64,000 bases of DNA from Rhizobium sp. RU36D (lineage in GTDB: Bacteria; Pseudomonadota; Alphaproteobacteria; Rhizobiales; Rhizobiaceae), in assembly GCF_900176345.1 (NCBI RefSeq), contig NZ_FWXU01000023.1, positions 1 to 64,000 on the forward strand. Direction: 5' to 3'. Below the pieces are notes generated by a model. The model had not been told where the DNA came from, made no database searches, and saw only the letters and a program-made list of their open reading frames with translations. Shown here in pieces: positions 1-7,967 of this stretch (position 1 is its first letter; every line of letters starts with the position of its first letter). The position numbers and the translations under genes were made by a program.

Positions 1-1
1 A

Positions 2-91
2 GCCGGCATCCAGCGCAATCAAGTCCTTGATTGCGATAGACTTTTTCACGGCGCAGACGCGCCGTGGCTGGATTCCGGCATTCGCCGGAAT
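2..91. repeat. Structured palindromic element at the left edge
   Basis: Three perfect hairpins follow each other: 14-23 with 26-35 (10 bp, 2-base loop), 47-54 with 59-66 (8 bp, loop AGAC), and 72-79 with 84-91 (8 bp, loop ATTC). In addition 2-13 pairs with 68-79 with a single mismatch (position 7 against 74), so 2-79 can fold as a three-way junction, while 72-91 forms a competing hairpin. The density of perfect pairing is far above what the flanking sequence shows. Dispersed mosaic palindromic elements with this look are common in rhizobial intergenic DNA, but I cannot identify the family, and no second copy was noticed in the window. Confidence 0.6.
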
Positions 92-131
92 GACGGTAAT
101 TTGGAGTTGTCCGCAGAGATAACACCTTTGT

Positions 132-164
132 CAAAAGTCTGGAGGCGCGGTCGAGCCGGCCTCC
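132..164 (-). terminator. Possible terminator of the amino-acid transporter operon
   Basis: Downstream of the minus-strand ATPase gene, 141-146 (GGAGGC) pairs with 159-164 (GCCTCC). On the minus strand a run of four T follows after a few bases (134-137). The stem is short and the T-run is modest, so this is a weak candidate. Confidence 0.35.
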
Positions 165-181
165 ATGGTCCGTTCCCGTGG

Positions 182-919
182 TCAGTGCCGCAGGATCTTG
201 CTGACGAATTCCTTGGTCCGGGCTTCCTGCGGATTTTCGAAGATCTGTTCCGGCGTGCCGATCTCCACGACCTGGCCCTTGTCCATCATCACCACCTTGG
301 AGGAGACCTTGCGCACGAAGCTCATCTCGTGGGACACGATCAGCATGGTGATGCCCTCGCCGGCAAGCTGACCGACGACATCCAGCACCTCATTGACCAG
401 TTCCGGATCGAGCGCGGCCGTGACCTCGTCGAGCAGCAGGATTTCCGGCTTCAGCGCCAGCGCCCGGGCAATCGCGACGCGTTGCTGCTGGCCGCCGGAC
501 AGTTGGTCCGGATAGGATTTGAGCTTGGCCGAAAGGCCGACGCGGTCGAGAATGGCCTTGGCCTCGCGCTCGACATCCGCCTTGGGTCGCTTCTTGATCT
601 CCACGGGGGCGATGGTCACGTTGCGCAGCACGTCCATGTTCTGGAACAGGTTATACTGCTGGAAGACGATCGCCATGCGATCACGGATGCCCTTGAGGCT
701 GGCGCGCGAGCCGTAATTGACCGCCTGGCTGTCGATCGTGACCTGTCCCTGGTTCGGCTTCAGGAGGCCCATCAGCACCCGCAGGAGCGTGCTCTTGCCG
801 GAGCCGGACGAACCGATGAGGCTGACGACCTCGCCCCGCTCCATCGACAGGTTGATGTTTTCCAGAACCTTGTACGTGCCATAGGCTGCGGAGAGGTTGC
901 TAATTTCGAGCAGTGGCAA
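182..919 (-). CDS. Amino-acid ABC transporter ATP-binding protein
   Basis: Cytoplasmic ATPase of a polar amino-acid importer (HisP/GlnQ/EhuA type), 245 residues, which is normal for the family. Visible motifs in order: Walker A GSSGSGKST near residue 36, a Q-loop in FQQYNLFQNM, signature LSGGQQQR, Walker B ILLLDE and H-loop VSHEM. The D-loop region reads DEVTAALD rather than the common DEPTSALD; similar variants occur in EhuA-type proteins. Its start overlaps the end of the upstream permease gene by 20 bases, so translation is probably coupled. It is the last gene of the SBP-permease-permease-ATPase operon. The substrate cannot be named from sequence; the neighbouring oxidases point to an amino acid or opine-like compound. 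Confidence 0.93.
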   Translation of the reverse strand: MPLLEISNLSAAYGTYKVLENINLSMERGEVVSLIGSSGSGKSTLLRVLMGLLKPNQGQVTIDSQAVNYGSRASLKGIRDRMAIVFQQYNLFQNMDVLRNVTIAPVEIKKRPKADVEREAKAILDRVGLSAKLKSYPDQLSGGQQQRVAIARALALKPEILLLDEVTAALDPELVNEVLDVVGQLAGEGITMLIVSHEMSFVRKVSSKVVMMDKGQVVEIGTPEQIFENPQEARTKEFVSKILRH

Positions 920-1586
920 GACGTTTCTCCATATAGGTACCCAGCAGGCTCAGCGGATAGGACATGGCAAAATATCCCGCGAGCACCACGCCATAGACGA
1001 GGAAGGGCGAAAAGCCGCGATTCATGAGGCTTTTGCCCGTGAAGGTCAGTTCGATCACACCCATCTGCGAGGCAAGCGAAGTGTCCTTGATGAACATCAC
1101 CATGAAGGCGAAGGCGGGCGGCAGGATCACCTTCCAGGATTGCGGCAGGATCACCCGGAACTGCGTGCGCCAGAAGCCGAAATTCAGCGTCTCCGCCGCC
1201 TCGATCTGCTGGCGCGGCACCGATTCCATGCCCGCGCGGATGACTTCGGACAGGAAGGCGGTGGACAGGATGCAGATGGAGATGACCGCAATCGTGAACA
1301 GCGAGATATTGCCGATCAGCATCTGGATCGCGAACATCACGATGAACAGGATCACCAGGAACGGGATGCGGCGGAAGATCTCGACATAGGCGATCAACAG
1401 CAGCCTCAATGGCAGCAAAACCTTCGAGCGGGTGGCGCGCGTGGCGGCGATCAAAAAGCCGAACACGAAGCCGGTCACGCAGCCGAGCGCGGTCAAGAGC
1501 AGCGTCGTGCCCATGGCCTTCAGGATGAAGATCATGTTGAAATAGGTGAAGAAGCGCGGAGCTTCCTCGATAATCCGGTCCAGCAT
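900..1586 (-). CDS. Amino-acid ABC transporter permease (second subunit)
   Basis: Inner-membrane permease of the HisM/GlnP family, 228 residues, typical length. Several hydrophobic segments are evident. The EAA loop that contacts the ATPase is seen around SVPRQQIEAAETLNFG, followed by the conserved RVILPQSWK stretch. The ATG at 1586 shares one base with the stop codon of the preceding permease, and the gene end overlaps the ATPase start by 20 bases, so the genes form a tightly coupled operon. It would pair with the product of 1586-2260 to make the membrane channel. Confidence 0.93.
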   Translation of the reverse strand: MLDRIIEEAPRFFTYFNMIFILKAMGTTLLLTALGCVTGFVFGFLIAATRATRSKVLLPLRLLLIAYVEIFRRIPFLVILFIVMFAIQMLIGNISLFTIAVISICILSTAFLSEVIRAGMESVPRQQIEAAETLNFGFWRTQFRVILPQSWKVILPPAFAFMVMFIKDTSLASQMGVIELTFTGKSLMNRGFSPFLVYGVVLAGYFAMSYPLSLLGTYMEKRLATARN

Positions 1587-2260
1587 CAGAAGATCCTCGC
1601 ATTCACTCGGAATGCCCAGCGGCCAATCAGAGCAAGCGCCGCAGATGCAAGAATGGTGAGCCCGATATAGATCACCGCAATGATGGCGAATGTCTCGATG
1701 GACCTGAGATTGCTGGTGGAGATGTTGATCGCCCTGCCCGTCAGTTCCTCGACGCCGAAGATCGCGGCCATGGAACTGCCGAGCACCAGCCAGATGAAGA
1801 AATTGCTGAGCGGCGCATAGAGCGTCTTGGCAATATGCGGCAGGATCACATAGCGCAGCGTCTGGATGGCCGACATGCCCAGCACTTCAGCCGTTTCCAG
1901 CTCCGTCTTGCGCACCGAGAGGATGCCGCCCCGCAGGATATCCGTGAGATAAGCGCCGGTGTTGATCGTCATGCCGATGACGACGGCGGTGAAAGGATCC
2001 AGCAATATGCCGACATCCGGCAGCGCGTAGAACAGGAAGAAGATCTGCACCAGCGCCGGCGTGTTGGTGAAAAAGATCACATAGGCGCCGACGATGCCGC
2101 GCAGGAGCCGTCCGCCGCGCAGCTTGGCCAGCGCGCCGCCAAGACCGATGACCGCGCCAAGCCAGAACGAAATGAATGCCACCTGCAGCGTGACCAAGGC
2201 CCCCGACAGCAGGTATGGCAAATGCTCTAAAACCACGCTGAATTGAAACGTGTAACTCAA
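1586..2260 (-). CDS. Amino-acid ABC transporter permease (first subunit)
   Basis: Permease of the HisQ/GlnP family, partner of the next gene. Hydrophobic segments and an EAA loop (SVRKTELETAEVLGMS) followed by LRYVILPHI are visible. The frame is open back to 2350, but the first 30 codons there cover an intercistronic hairpin and look non-coding. I prefer the TTG at 2260 (protein begins MSYTFQF), which gives 224 residues, close to the family norm. The ribosome-binding site before it is weak (GAAGGGCGAAG), so the start is uncertain. Confidence 0.88.
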   Translation of the reverse strand: MSYTFQFSVVLEHLPYLLSGALVTLQVAFISFWLGAVIGLGGALAKLRGGRLLRGIVGAYVIFFTNTPALVQIFFLFYALPDVGILLDPFTAVVIGMTINTGAYLTDILRGGILSVRKTELETAEVLGMSAIQTLRYVILPHIAKTLYAPLSNFFIWLVLGSSMAAIFGVEELTGRAINISTSNLRSIETFAIIAVIYIGLTILASAALALIGRWAFRVNARIF

Positions 2261-2311
2261 AAGACTTCGCCCTTCACGATACTTCGCTGCCCCTCCTCCG
2301 CGCGTGTCCAG

Positions 2312-2341
2312 ACGACCCGGGGCTTGCGCGCCCCGAGTCGT
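2312..2341 (-). other. Intercistronic hairpin after the binding-protein gene
   Basis: 2312-2323 pairs with 2330-2341 over 12 positions; in the minus-strand RNA the one imperfect position (2317 with 2336) is a G-U wobble. The hairpin lies between the solute-binding-protein stop (2355) and the likely permease start (2260). No T-run follows, so it is more likely to stabilise the upstream mRNA than to terminate it. Confidence 0.65.
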
Positions 2342-2354
2342 TTTGATCAAACTA

Positions 2355-3164
2355 TCAGAAGAATGGATTTGGCTCGACAGGCTTTAGCATCGGCGCGCCA
2401 TACCACTTAACCCAGGTCTCGTTGATGTAGTTGGAGCTGTGCAGATCATAGAGCAGCGTGTTGAGGAACTGGCGCAGGCCATCATTGCCCTTGGAGACGC
2501 CAATGCTGTCGTAGTTGGTGAAGATCGTATCGTTCAGCGTCTTCCACTTCACATCGGGATAGTTCTTGGTGAAGGACATGAAGAAGTCGATGTTTTCCAC
2601 CAGCGCGTCGGCGCGGCCCTGGGCGATGGCACGCACGGTGTCGGCATTGGTTTCAACCAGCAGCACCTTGGACTTCGGCAGCTTGTCCTTGAGGAAGTCG
2701 ACGGACCAGTTGCCGCGCATGTTGACGATGGTCACCGCGTCGGTGTCGAGATCGGTCCACTTCTCGGCCGTCACCTTGTCAGTGGTCAGCACAGCCATGG
2801 ATTCGGTGTGCAACGGCACCGTGAAATCGATCAGCTTGGCGCGCTCGGTGCTGCGCGTCAGGGCGCCGAGCGAAATATCGATCTGGTCGGCAACGAGGAA
2901 GGGCACGCGCTGGGCCGTCTCGGTCGGCACGAACTCGACGGTGACACCGAGCGCCTCGGCAATCTTCTTGCCGACATCGATGTCGAAGCCTTCGAGTTCG
3001 TTGGTCGAGCCATAGGAGCTCATCGGCGGAAAGTTCGGATTGACGCCGACCTTGATCGTTCCGGACTGGATGATCTGATCAAGCGACCGGGCCTCAGCCG
3101 GTGCGACGGCCAGCACGGCACCCATCACTGCGACGGATGCGAACGACAACAACTTACCAATCAT
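2355..3164 (-). CDS. Amino-acid ABC transporter substrate-binding protein
   Basis: Periplasmic binding protein of family 3 (SBP_bac_3), 269 residues. A Sec signal peptide is clear: MIGKLLSFASVAVMGAVLAV followed by an AEA cleavage site near residue 25. The mature protein opens with the family pattern (IKVGVNPNFPPMSS, then LEGFDIDVGKKIAEALG) and contains ISLGALTRSTERAKLIDFT, typical for ligand contact. A strong AGGAGG stands about 8 bases before the ATG. It is the first gene of the transporter operon, and an 18-bp palindromic operator (3301-3318) lies upstream, shared with three other promoters of the region. The ligand is unknown. Confidence 0.93.
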   Translation of the reverse strand: MIGKLLSFASVAVMGAVLAVAPAEARSLDQIIQSGTIKVGVNPNFPPMSSYGSTNELEGFDIDVGKKIAEALGVTVEFVPTETAQRVPFLVADQIDISLGALTRSTERAKLIDFTVPLHTESMAVLTTDKVTAEKWTDLDTDAVTIVNMRGNWSVDFLKDKLPKSKVLLVETNADTVRAIAQGRADALVENIDFFMSFTKNYPDVKWKTLNDTIFTNYDSIGVSKGNDGLRQFLNTLLYDLHSSNYINETWVKWYGAPMLKPVEPNPFF

Positions 3165-3300
3165 GGCATGACCTCCTGTTCCCGGGATCGCCGGTTATAA
3201 TTGTTCCGATTTGTTATGGTCTGGAGCACGTCCGGCTCCTTAATGGCAAGACTAAGCTTGCAATTACGCGCGCTCGCGTCAACAGAAAAATGTACGTAAT

Positions 3301-3318
3301 GCGAACTTTTGTCCGCAT
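3301..3318. promoter_or_regulatory. Operator copy A of the region-1 palindrome
   Basis: GCGAACTTTTGTCCGCAT, an imperfect palindrome with half-sites around CGnACA and TGTnCG. It matches three more sites (4149-4166, 9487-9504, 9637-9654) in the same 18-bp register. It lies upstream of the amino-acid transporter operon, about 20 bases above a TTGACG hexamer on the minus strand (3277-3282). Additional half-site-like sequence (TGTACG) sits just left of it at about 3291. Confidence 0.65.
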
Positions 3319-3331
3319 TTTTCATCGGCGG

Positions 3332-4096
3332 TTACGCCAGCCCCGCATCGACCCGCAAAAGCTGGCCGGTAATGCCGCTGGCGGCATCGCTGGCGAGAAA
3401 CGCCACGGTCTTCGCCACCTCGTCCGCCGTTGCCAGGCGACCGAGCGCCGTCTGGCTTTCCAGCACGCTCATCGCTTCGGTTTCGGAGGGGCCAGCCTTC
3501 GCGCGTTCCCTGATCCGCCCGAGCAGCGCATCGGTTGCGATCGGTCCCGGCGCGACCCCGTTGACGCGCACCTTTTTTGCCCCGAGATCAAGCGCCGCCG
3601 CGCGCAGAATTCCGAGAACCGCATGCTTGCTGGCGGTGTAGATCAACTGCCTGGGATGGGCGACGGCGGAATTGATGGAGCCCATGACCACCACGCTGCC
3701 GCGGGTTTTTGCCAATTCCTCGGTCGTATGCTTGATGGTCGCCAGAACACCGCGGGCATTGATCGCCATGACCCGATCCCACTCGGCAAGATCGATCTCG
3801 GCCGTCGCCGACCAGGGCGGCACGACGCCCGCATTGGCGACGACCACATCGAGCCGGCCCAACCGCGAAACGACGGCATCGACAGCCGCGCGGATGGAGC
3901 TTTCGTCGGTGACGTCGAGCTCCAGAAACATGTGGCTCGATGCCGCAGTTCCGTCGTCTGCAGGGCGCAAATCTCCAAGGACGACCGTGGCACCTTGGGT
4001 CGCAAAGACCTCAGCAATCGCTGCACCAAGGCCACGGGTGCCTCCCGTAACAAGGACGACCTTGCCTTCAAGACGATCGATAACGCTTTGCGACAT
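3332..4096 (-). CDS. Short-chain dehydrogenase/reductase
   Basis: Cytoplasmic NAD(P)-dependent oxidoreductase of the classical SDR family, 254 residues, typical length. It shows the nucleotide-binding glycine motif TGGTRGLG near residue 18, NAG near residue 88, a catalytic Ser in VVVMGSINS and the YxxxK pair in YTASK, and a C-terminal end (SGITGQLLRVDAGLA) usual for the family. The acidic residue after strand 2 (GDLRP) favours NAD. The gene is monocistronic, divergent from the fused oxidoreductase at 4261, and one operator copy lies in the shared intergenic region. The substrate is unknown; a role in oxidising or reducing an alcohol/ketone intermediate of the region-1 pathway is inferred. Confidence 0.9.
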   Translation of the reverse strand: MSQSVIDRLEGKVVLVTGGTRGLGAAIAEVFATQGATVVLGDLRPADDGTAASSHMFLELDVTDESSIRAAVDAVVSRLGRLDVVVANAGVVPPWSATAEIDLAEWDRVMAINARGVLATIKHTTEELAKTRGSVVVMGSINSAVAHPRQLIYTASKHAVLGILRAAALDLGAKKVRVNGVAPGPIATDALLGRIRERAKAGPSETEAMSVLESQTALGRLATADEVAKTVAFLASDAASGITGQLLRVDAGLA

Positions 4097-4148
4097 TGGA
4101 GTTTCTCCTCATCCATAGGGGGCTTGCGAACGGAATTGCCCCATGCAA

Positions 4149-4166
4149 ATATGTACATAAGTTCGC
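4149..4166. promoter_or_regulatory. Operator copy B of the region-1 palindrome
   Basis: Read on the minus strand this is GCGAACTTATGTACATAT, matching 13 of 18 positions of copy A. It stands between the SDR (minus, start 4096) and the oxidoreductase (plus, start 4261), where one bound regulator could control both directions. Confidence 0.55.
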
Positions 4167-4260
4167 AGAGAGAACACAACATGCCAAGTAGCAGATTTGC
4201 TGGTCCATGCCGGACGAGCCTGAAAAAGTCACGCCTGCCTGTCCATCGGAGCAGGCCGCT

Positions 4261-5946
4261 ATGACACCGAGCAACACGGACATCATTACCTTCGACGGCA
4301 AGGAAATCGAGGCCCGCCATGGCGAAAGCCTGGCCGCCTGCCTGACCGCCGCTGGCATCCGCAGCTTCCGCACCACGGCCTGCGGCGCAGAGCGCGGCAT
4401 GTTCTGCGGCATGGGCGTTTGCCAGGATTGCCTGGTGGAGGTTGACGGCAAGCCGAACCAGCGCGCCTGCATGACCAAGGTGACCGGGCCGCTGACCGTG
4501 CGGTCGGAAGCCCATGCCAGACCCTTGCCCGCCAACCCGACCTATCGCCCGCCCGCGACGGTGGAGAGCCTGAAGCTCGAAACGCCGGAACTGCTGATCA
4601 TCGGCGCCGGCCCGGGCGGCATATCAGCCGCGATCGCCGCGCGCCGCGCCGGCGTTCAGGTCGTCGTGCTGGACGAGCGCTCGCAGCCCGGCGGACAATA
4701 TTTCAAGCAACCGGATCTGGCCGGCGGGGATATCGCGCCACCGGATGCGCAGCATCGCGAGGGCGCGGCCCTCATCCGCGAAGCCCGGGCGCTTGGCGTT
4801 GTCATCCGCAACAACGTCACCGTATGGGGCGCGTTTGCGCCGCTGGAATTTGCCACCAGCAGCCCCGAAGGTCCGGTTCGCTACAAACCAAAGGCGGCGA
4901 TCATCGCTACCGGCGCCTATGAGCGAGGCTGGCCCGTTCCGGGCTGGACCTTGCCGGGCGTCATGACCACGGGCGCGGCCCAGACGCTCTGGCGCACGGC
5001 CCGGCGCACGCCCGGAAAACGCGTGCTGATCGCGGGCAATGGGCCGCTCAACCTTCAACTGGCAGCCGAACTGATCGAAGCGGGATCGGATGTGGTCGCC
5101 GTGGTGGAGGCGGCGCGCAAGCCGGGGCCGGCGGATCTTTCCACCGTCGCCACCATGCTTCTCTCCTCTCCGGACCTGATCCGCAACGGCATGACCTATC
5201 ACCTCAAGCGCCGGCGGGCCGGGACCGACATGATCCATGGCGAGGTGGTGCGCCGTATCGACCGCGCGGGCGACGGCTTGCGCGTGACCGTTGGAGCCGC
5301 AGACGGCAAGGGACAGCAGAGGGTGTTCGAGGTGGACGCGCTCTGCCTCGGCTATGGTTTCGAGCCGGCCAACGAACTGCTGCGGGCCCTGGGCTGCCAG
5401 CACGATTTCGATCCCGCCCGACGGCAACTGGTGACGCGCCGCGACGAAACCGGCCGGACCAGCGTCGCGGGCCTTTACGCGCTTGGAGACTGTACCGGGC
5501 TCGGCGGCGCCAGGGCGGCGCTGTCGGAAGGAACGCTGGTTGGCGGCCAGGCGGCGCGCAGTCTCGGCAAGTCGGTGGATGCCATCGATATCACGCGCGC
5601 CTCGGCCAGCCTGGCGCGCCACCGGCGCTTCCAGTCCGCGCTTTGGAAGCTCTATGCCTTCGCCGGCTATGACGCATCGCTTGCCGATCGCGACACGCTG
5701 ATCTGCCGGTGTGAGGAGGTCAGTTTCGGCCAGATCGAAGATGCCATGGCAGAAGACCTCAGGATGATCGGCGCCGTGAAACGGCAGACCCGTGTGGGCA
5801 TGGGACGTTGCCAGGGACGCTACTGCGCACCGGTCCTCGACACCTTGATGGGCGCGCGCCTGGGCTACCAGCGCGACGAGTTTTCCGGCTTTGCCCCTCG
5901 CGTTCCGGTCCGTCCGGTTCGCATCGAAGATCTGGCGGGGCTTTAA
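4261..5946 (+). CDS. Fused 2Fe-2S / FAD / BFD-domain oxidoreductase (opine/hydroxyproline oxidase alpha type)
   Basis: 561-residue flavoprotein with three parts. The N-terminal 90 residues form a plant-type ferredoxin domain with C-x4-C-x2-C in FCGMGVCQDC and a distal Cys in RACMT. A pyridine-nucleotide/FAD oxidoreductase domain follows with GAGPGGISAAIAARRAG near residue 118 and a second dinucleotide fold (LIAGNGPLNLQLAAEL). The C-terminus is a BFD-like [2Fe-2S] domain with CRC and, about 33 residues later, CQGRYC. In octopine/nopaline oxidase, HCN synthase and D-hydroxyproline dehydrogenase these parts occur as separate small and alpha subunits; here they are fused. An open frame extends to 4207, but the GGAG 8 bases before 4261 favours that start. 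It is followed 3 bases later by its likely catalytic partner at 5950. Confidence 0.9.
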   Translation: MTPSNTDIITFDGKEIEARHGESLAACLTAAGIRSFRTTACGAERGMFCGMGVCQDCLVEVDGKPNQRACMTKVTGPLTVRSEAHARPLPANPTYRPPATVESLKLETPELLIIGAGPGGISAAIAARRAGVQVVVLDERSQPGGQYFKQPDLAGGDIAPPDAQHREGAALIREARALGVVIRNNVTVWGAFAPLEFATSSPEGPVRYKPKAAIIATGAYERGWPVPGWTLPGVMTTGAAQTLWRTARRTPGKRVLIAGNGPLNLQLAAELIEAGSDVVAVVEAARKPGPADLSTVATMLLSSPDLIRNGMTYHLKRRRAGTDMIHGEVVRRIDRAGDGLRVTVGAADGKGQQRVFEVDALCLGYGFEPANELLRALGCQHDFDPARRQLVTRRDETGRTSVAGLYALGDCTGLGGARAALSEGTLVGGQAARSLGKSVDAIDITRASASLARHRRFQSALWKLYAFAGYDASLADRDTLICRCEEVSFGQIEDAMAEDLRMIGAVKRQTRVGMGRCQGRYCAPVLDTLMGARLGYQRDEFSGFAPRVPVRPVRIEDLAGL

Positions 5947-5949
5947 GCC

Positions 5950-7098
5950 ATGGCCGGCAAGATTGCGAAAGCGGATGTCACCATCGTCGGCGGCGGCATT
6001 GTCGGCCTGTGCCTGGCTGGTTTCCTGGCCGAGGAAGGCCGTGATGTCGTGCTGGTCGACAACGGGCAGATTGGCGGGTCCAATGCCAATGCCGGAAGCC
6101 TGCATGTGCAGATGCAGAGCCGTTTCATGCGGCTCTATCCGGAAAACGTGCCCGGCATGGAGCGTCAGCTCCACCTTTATCCCAAGGCGGTCCGGTTCTG
6201 GCAGGAATTCGAACGCAAGCTGGGGGCTGATTTCGAGCTGAAGAAGAAAGGCGGCCTGATGGTCGCCGAAAATGCCGATCAGCTGGATTTCCTGCGGCGC
6301 AAGGCCGAGCGCGAGCGGCAACTGGGCCTTGAAGTCGAGATCCTGGAAGAGCCCGAATTGCGCCGGCTGGCGCCCTATCTGGGGCCTGCGGCCTTCGGTG
6401 CCGAACTCTGCCTGGATGAAGGCAAGCTCAACCCGCTGCGCTGCAATGCCGCCATCCGCAAATGGATCCTTGGCTTGGGCGTGCGCATCATCGACGGCGA
6501 GAACGTCGAGGATGCGAGCCGCGACCAGCAGCGTTTCGTTGTCGCGACCGACAAGGGCAGCCGGATCGAGAGCGGCGCCCTCGTGCTGGCGGCGGCCGTC
6601 GGCACCCAAAAGATTGCCCAGCGCTTCGGGGTAAATGTCCCCACCCGCGCCGAGCCCCTGCATATGAACATCACCGAGCCGACGACGCCGATGATCGAGC
6701 ATCTGGTGCAGCATGCAGACCGGATGATCACGCTCAAGCAATTCTCCACCGGCCAGATCGTCATCGGCGGTGGCTGGCCGGCCGATCTTGCCGGCGACCG
6801 GGAGCATCCGACCGTCCGGCTGGACAGCATGATCGCCAATGCCACGCTCGCCTGCCATATCGCGCCGGTGATTGGCCCGCTCAGGATCATCAGGACCTGG
6901 GCCGGCATCAACACATCGGTTGACGGCAAGGGGGTGCTCGGCCCGATCCCGTCAGTGCCGGGCCTGTTCTTCGCCGTGCCGGGCGATGCGGGCTATACGC
7001 TGGGGCCGCTTTCGGCCCGAATGGTGGCGGACATGGTGGTGGATCGCAATCCGGGTGAGGACATGGAGGATTACCGGCCGGAGCGTTTTGCGGCCTGA
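5950..7098 (+). CDS. FAD-dependent amine/amino-acid oxidase (DAO family, beta subunit)
   Basis: 382-residue flavoprotein of the DAO/glycine oxidase/sarcosine oxidase beta family. The ADP-binding motif GGGIVGLCLAGFLAEEG is at residues 12-28, an acidic ribose ligand follows (LVD), and the C-terminus carries the substrate/FAD cap pattern (WAGINTSVDGKGVLGP, then GDAGYTLGPLSA). The start lies 3 bases after the stop of the fused iron-sulfur flavoprotein, so the two almost certainly form a heteromeric dehydrogenase similar to opine oxidase or D-hydroxyproline dehydrogenase, feeding electrons to the respiratory chain. Oxidation of a C-N bond in an N-substituted or D-amino acid is the inferred reaction; the actual substrate is not evident. 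Confidence 0.88.
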   Translation: MAGKIAKADVTIVGGGIVGLCLAGFLAEEGRDVVLVDNGQIGGSNANAGSLHVQMQSRFMRLYPENVPGMERQLHLYPKAVRFWQEFERKLGADFELKKKGGLMVAENADQLDFLRRKAERERQLGLEVEILEEPELRRLAPYLGPAAFGAELCLDEGKLNPLRCNAAIRKWILGLGVRIIDGENVEDASRDQQRFVVATDKGSRIESGALVLAAAVGTQKIAQRFGVNVPTRAEPLHMNITEPTTPMIEHLVQHADRMITLKQFSTGQIVIGGGWPADLAGDREHPTVRLDSMIANATLACHIAPVIGPLRIIRTWAGINTSVDGKGVLGPIPSVPGLFFAVPGDAGYTLGPLSARMVADMVVDRNPGEDMEDYRPERFAA

Positions 7099-7101
7099 AG
7101 G

Positions 7102-7125
7102 CGGCGGCCCGATCATCGGCCGCCG
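7102..7125. terminator. Possible bidirectional terminator hairpin
   Basis: CGGCGGCC at 7102-7109 pairs with GGCCGCCG at 7118-7125 (8 bp, 8-base loop), placed exactly between the convergent oxidase (ends 7098) and the IclR gene (ends 7137). There is no T-run on either side, so intrinsic termination is not assured. Confidence 0.45.
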
Positions 7126-7136
7126 TCTCGGAATCC

Positions 7137-7964
7137 TCAGAACTGCAGGGCCTGGGTGATGTTGCGGGCCGCTTCAAGCGTCAACGCCAGCACGCGCGTG
7201 CGCATGTCGTCGGGCGTGATGCGATTGGACGGACAGCAGACATTCAGGGCGGCGACGATCTGGCCGTTGCCGTCCTTCACCGGGACGGAGAGCGAGCGCA
7301 GGCCGATCTCCAGTTCCTGATCAACGATCGACCAGCCCTGGATACGCACCTCTTCCAGGACGCTGCGCAATTGCACCTTGGAGGTGATCGTATTGGCCGT
7401 GAAGCGCGTCAGCGTCATGGCATCGAGATAGCGATGCAGGTCCGGCTCGCTGAGTGACGCAAGCAGGACCCGACCGGTGGAAACGCAATGAGCAGGCACC
7501 TTGCTACCGATGGAAATCCCGACATTGACGCGCCGGTTCGAGGTGGCGCGCGCAACATAGATGACGGAATCCCCATCCAGCACCGCAGCAAAACAGCTTT
7601 CGTTCAACTGCTCGGAGAGGTCGTTCAGCACCGGCTGCATCACGTCCCAAAGATCCATCGAAGACAGCGCCGAAAAGCCGAGCTCCAGGATCTTAGGCCG
7701 CAGGCTGAAATGCTTGCCCGAGACCTCGACATAGCCCTCATGGGCGAGCGTCAGCAGAAACCGGCGAACGGTGGCCCGCGTCATCCCGGTTTCGCTGGCG
7801 ATCTCGCTCAGCGTCATCTTCGGCGAATGCCGCGTGAAGACCTTGATCACCTCAAGGCCGCGCGCAAGCGCATTCACATAATCCCGGTCGGCCGGACCGA
7901 ATCCGCCGGCCGGCTCTCCGGCCGTCTCGTCTTCCAGGAGCAGGTCAATTGGCACCGTGTCCAC
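7137..7964 (-). CDS. IclR-family transcriptional regulator
   Basis: 275-residue regulator. The N-terminal winged helix covers about residues 30-90, with the recognition region in SEIASETGMTRATVRRFLLT, and the C-terminal IclR effector domain covers about 100-270 (SMDLWDVMQPVLNDLSEQ, VPAHCVSTGRVLLAS, SLSVPVKDGNGQIVAALNV). Sequence around ALARGLEVIKVFTRHSPKMT resembles the PcaR/PobR subgroup. The gene starts 3 bases after the stop of the dehydrogenase gene at 7968 and is co-transcribed with it from the promoter near 9450, which carries one operator copy. It is the only regulator gene in region 1 and so the likely binder of the four 18-bp palindromes. IclR proteins can repress or activate. Confidence 0.92.
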   Translation of the reverse strand: MDTVPIDLLLEDETAGEPAGGFGPADRDYVNALARGLEVIKVFTRHSPKMTLSEIASETGMTRATVRRFLLTLAHEGYVEVSGKHFSLRPKILELGFSALSSMDLWDVMQPVLNDLSEQLNESCFAAVLDGDSVIYVARATSNRRVNVGISIGSKVPAHCVSTGRVLLASLSEPDLHRYLDAMTLTRFTANTITSKVQLRSVLEEVRIQGWSIVDQELEIGLRSLSVPVKDGNGQIVAALNVCCPSNRITPDDMRTRVLALTLEAARNITQALQF

Positions 7965-7967
7965 CCC

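Noticed and set aside
2261-2350. Extended N-terminus of the first amino-acid permease
   Set aside because: The 30 extra codons would be read through a 12-bp hairpin and encode an Arg/Gly-rich segment not seen in the family; start at 2260 is preferred.
4624-6858. Open frame of 744 codons on the minus strand
   Set aside because: Antisense to two flavoprotein genes with well-formed motifs and matching start and stop spacing; its own translation shows no domain pattern.
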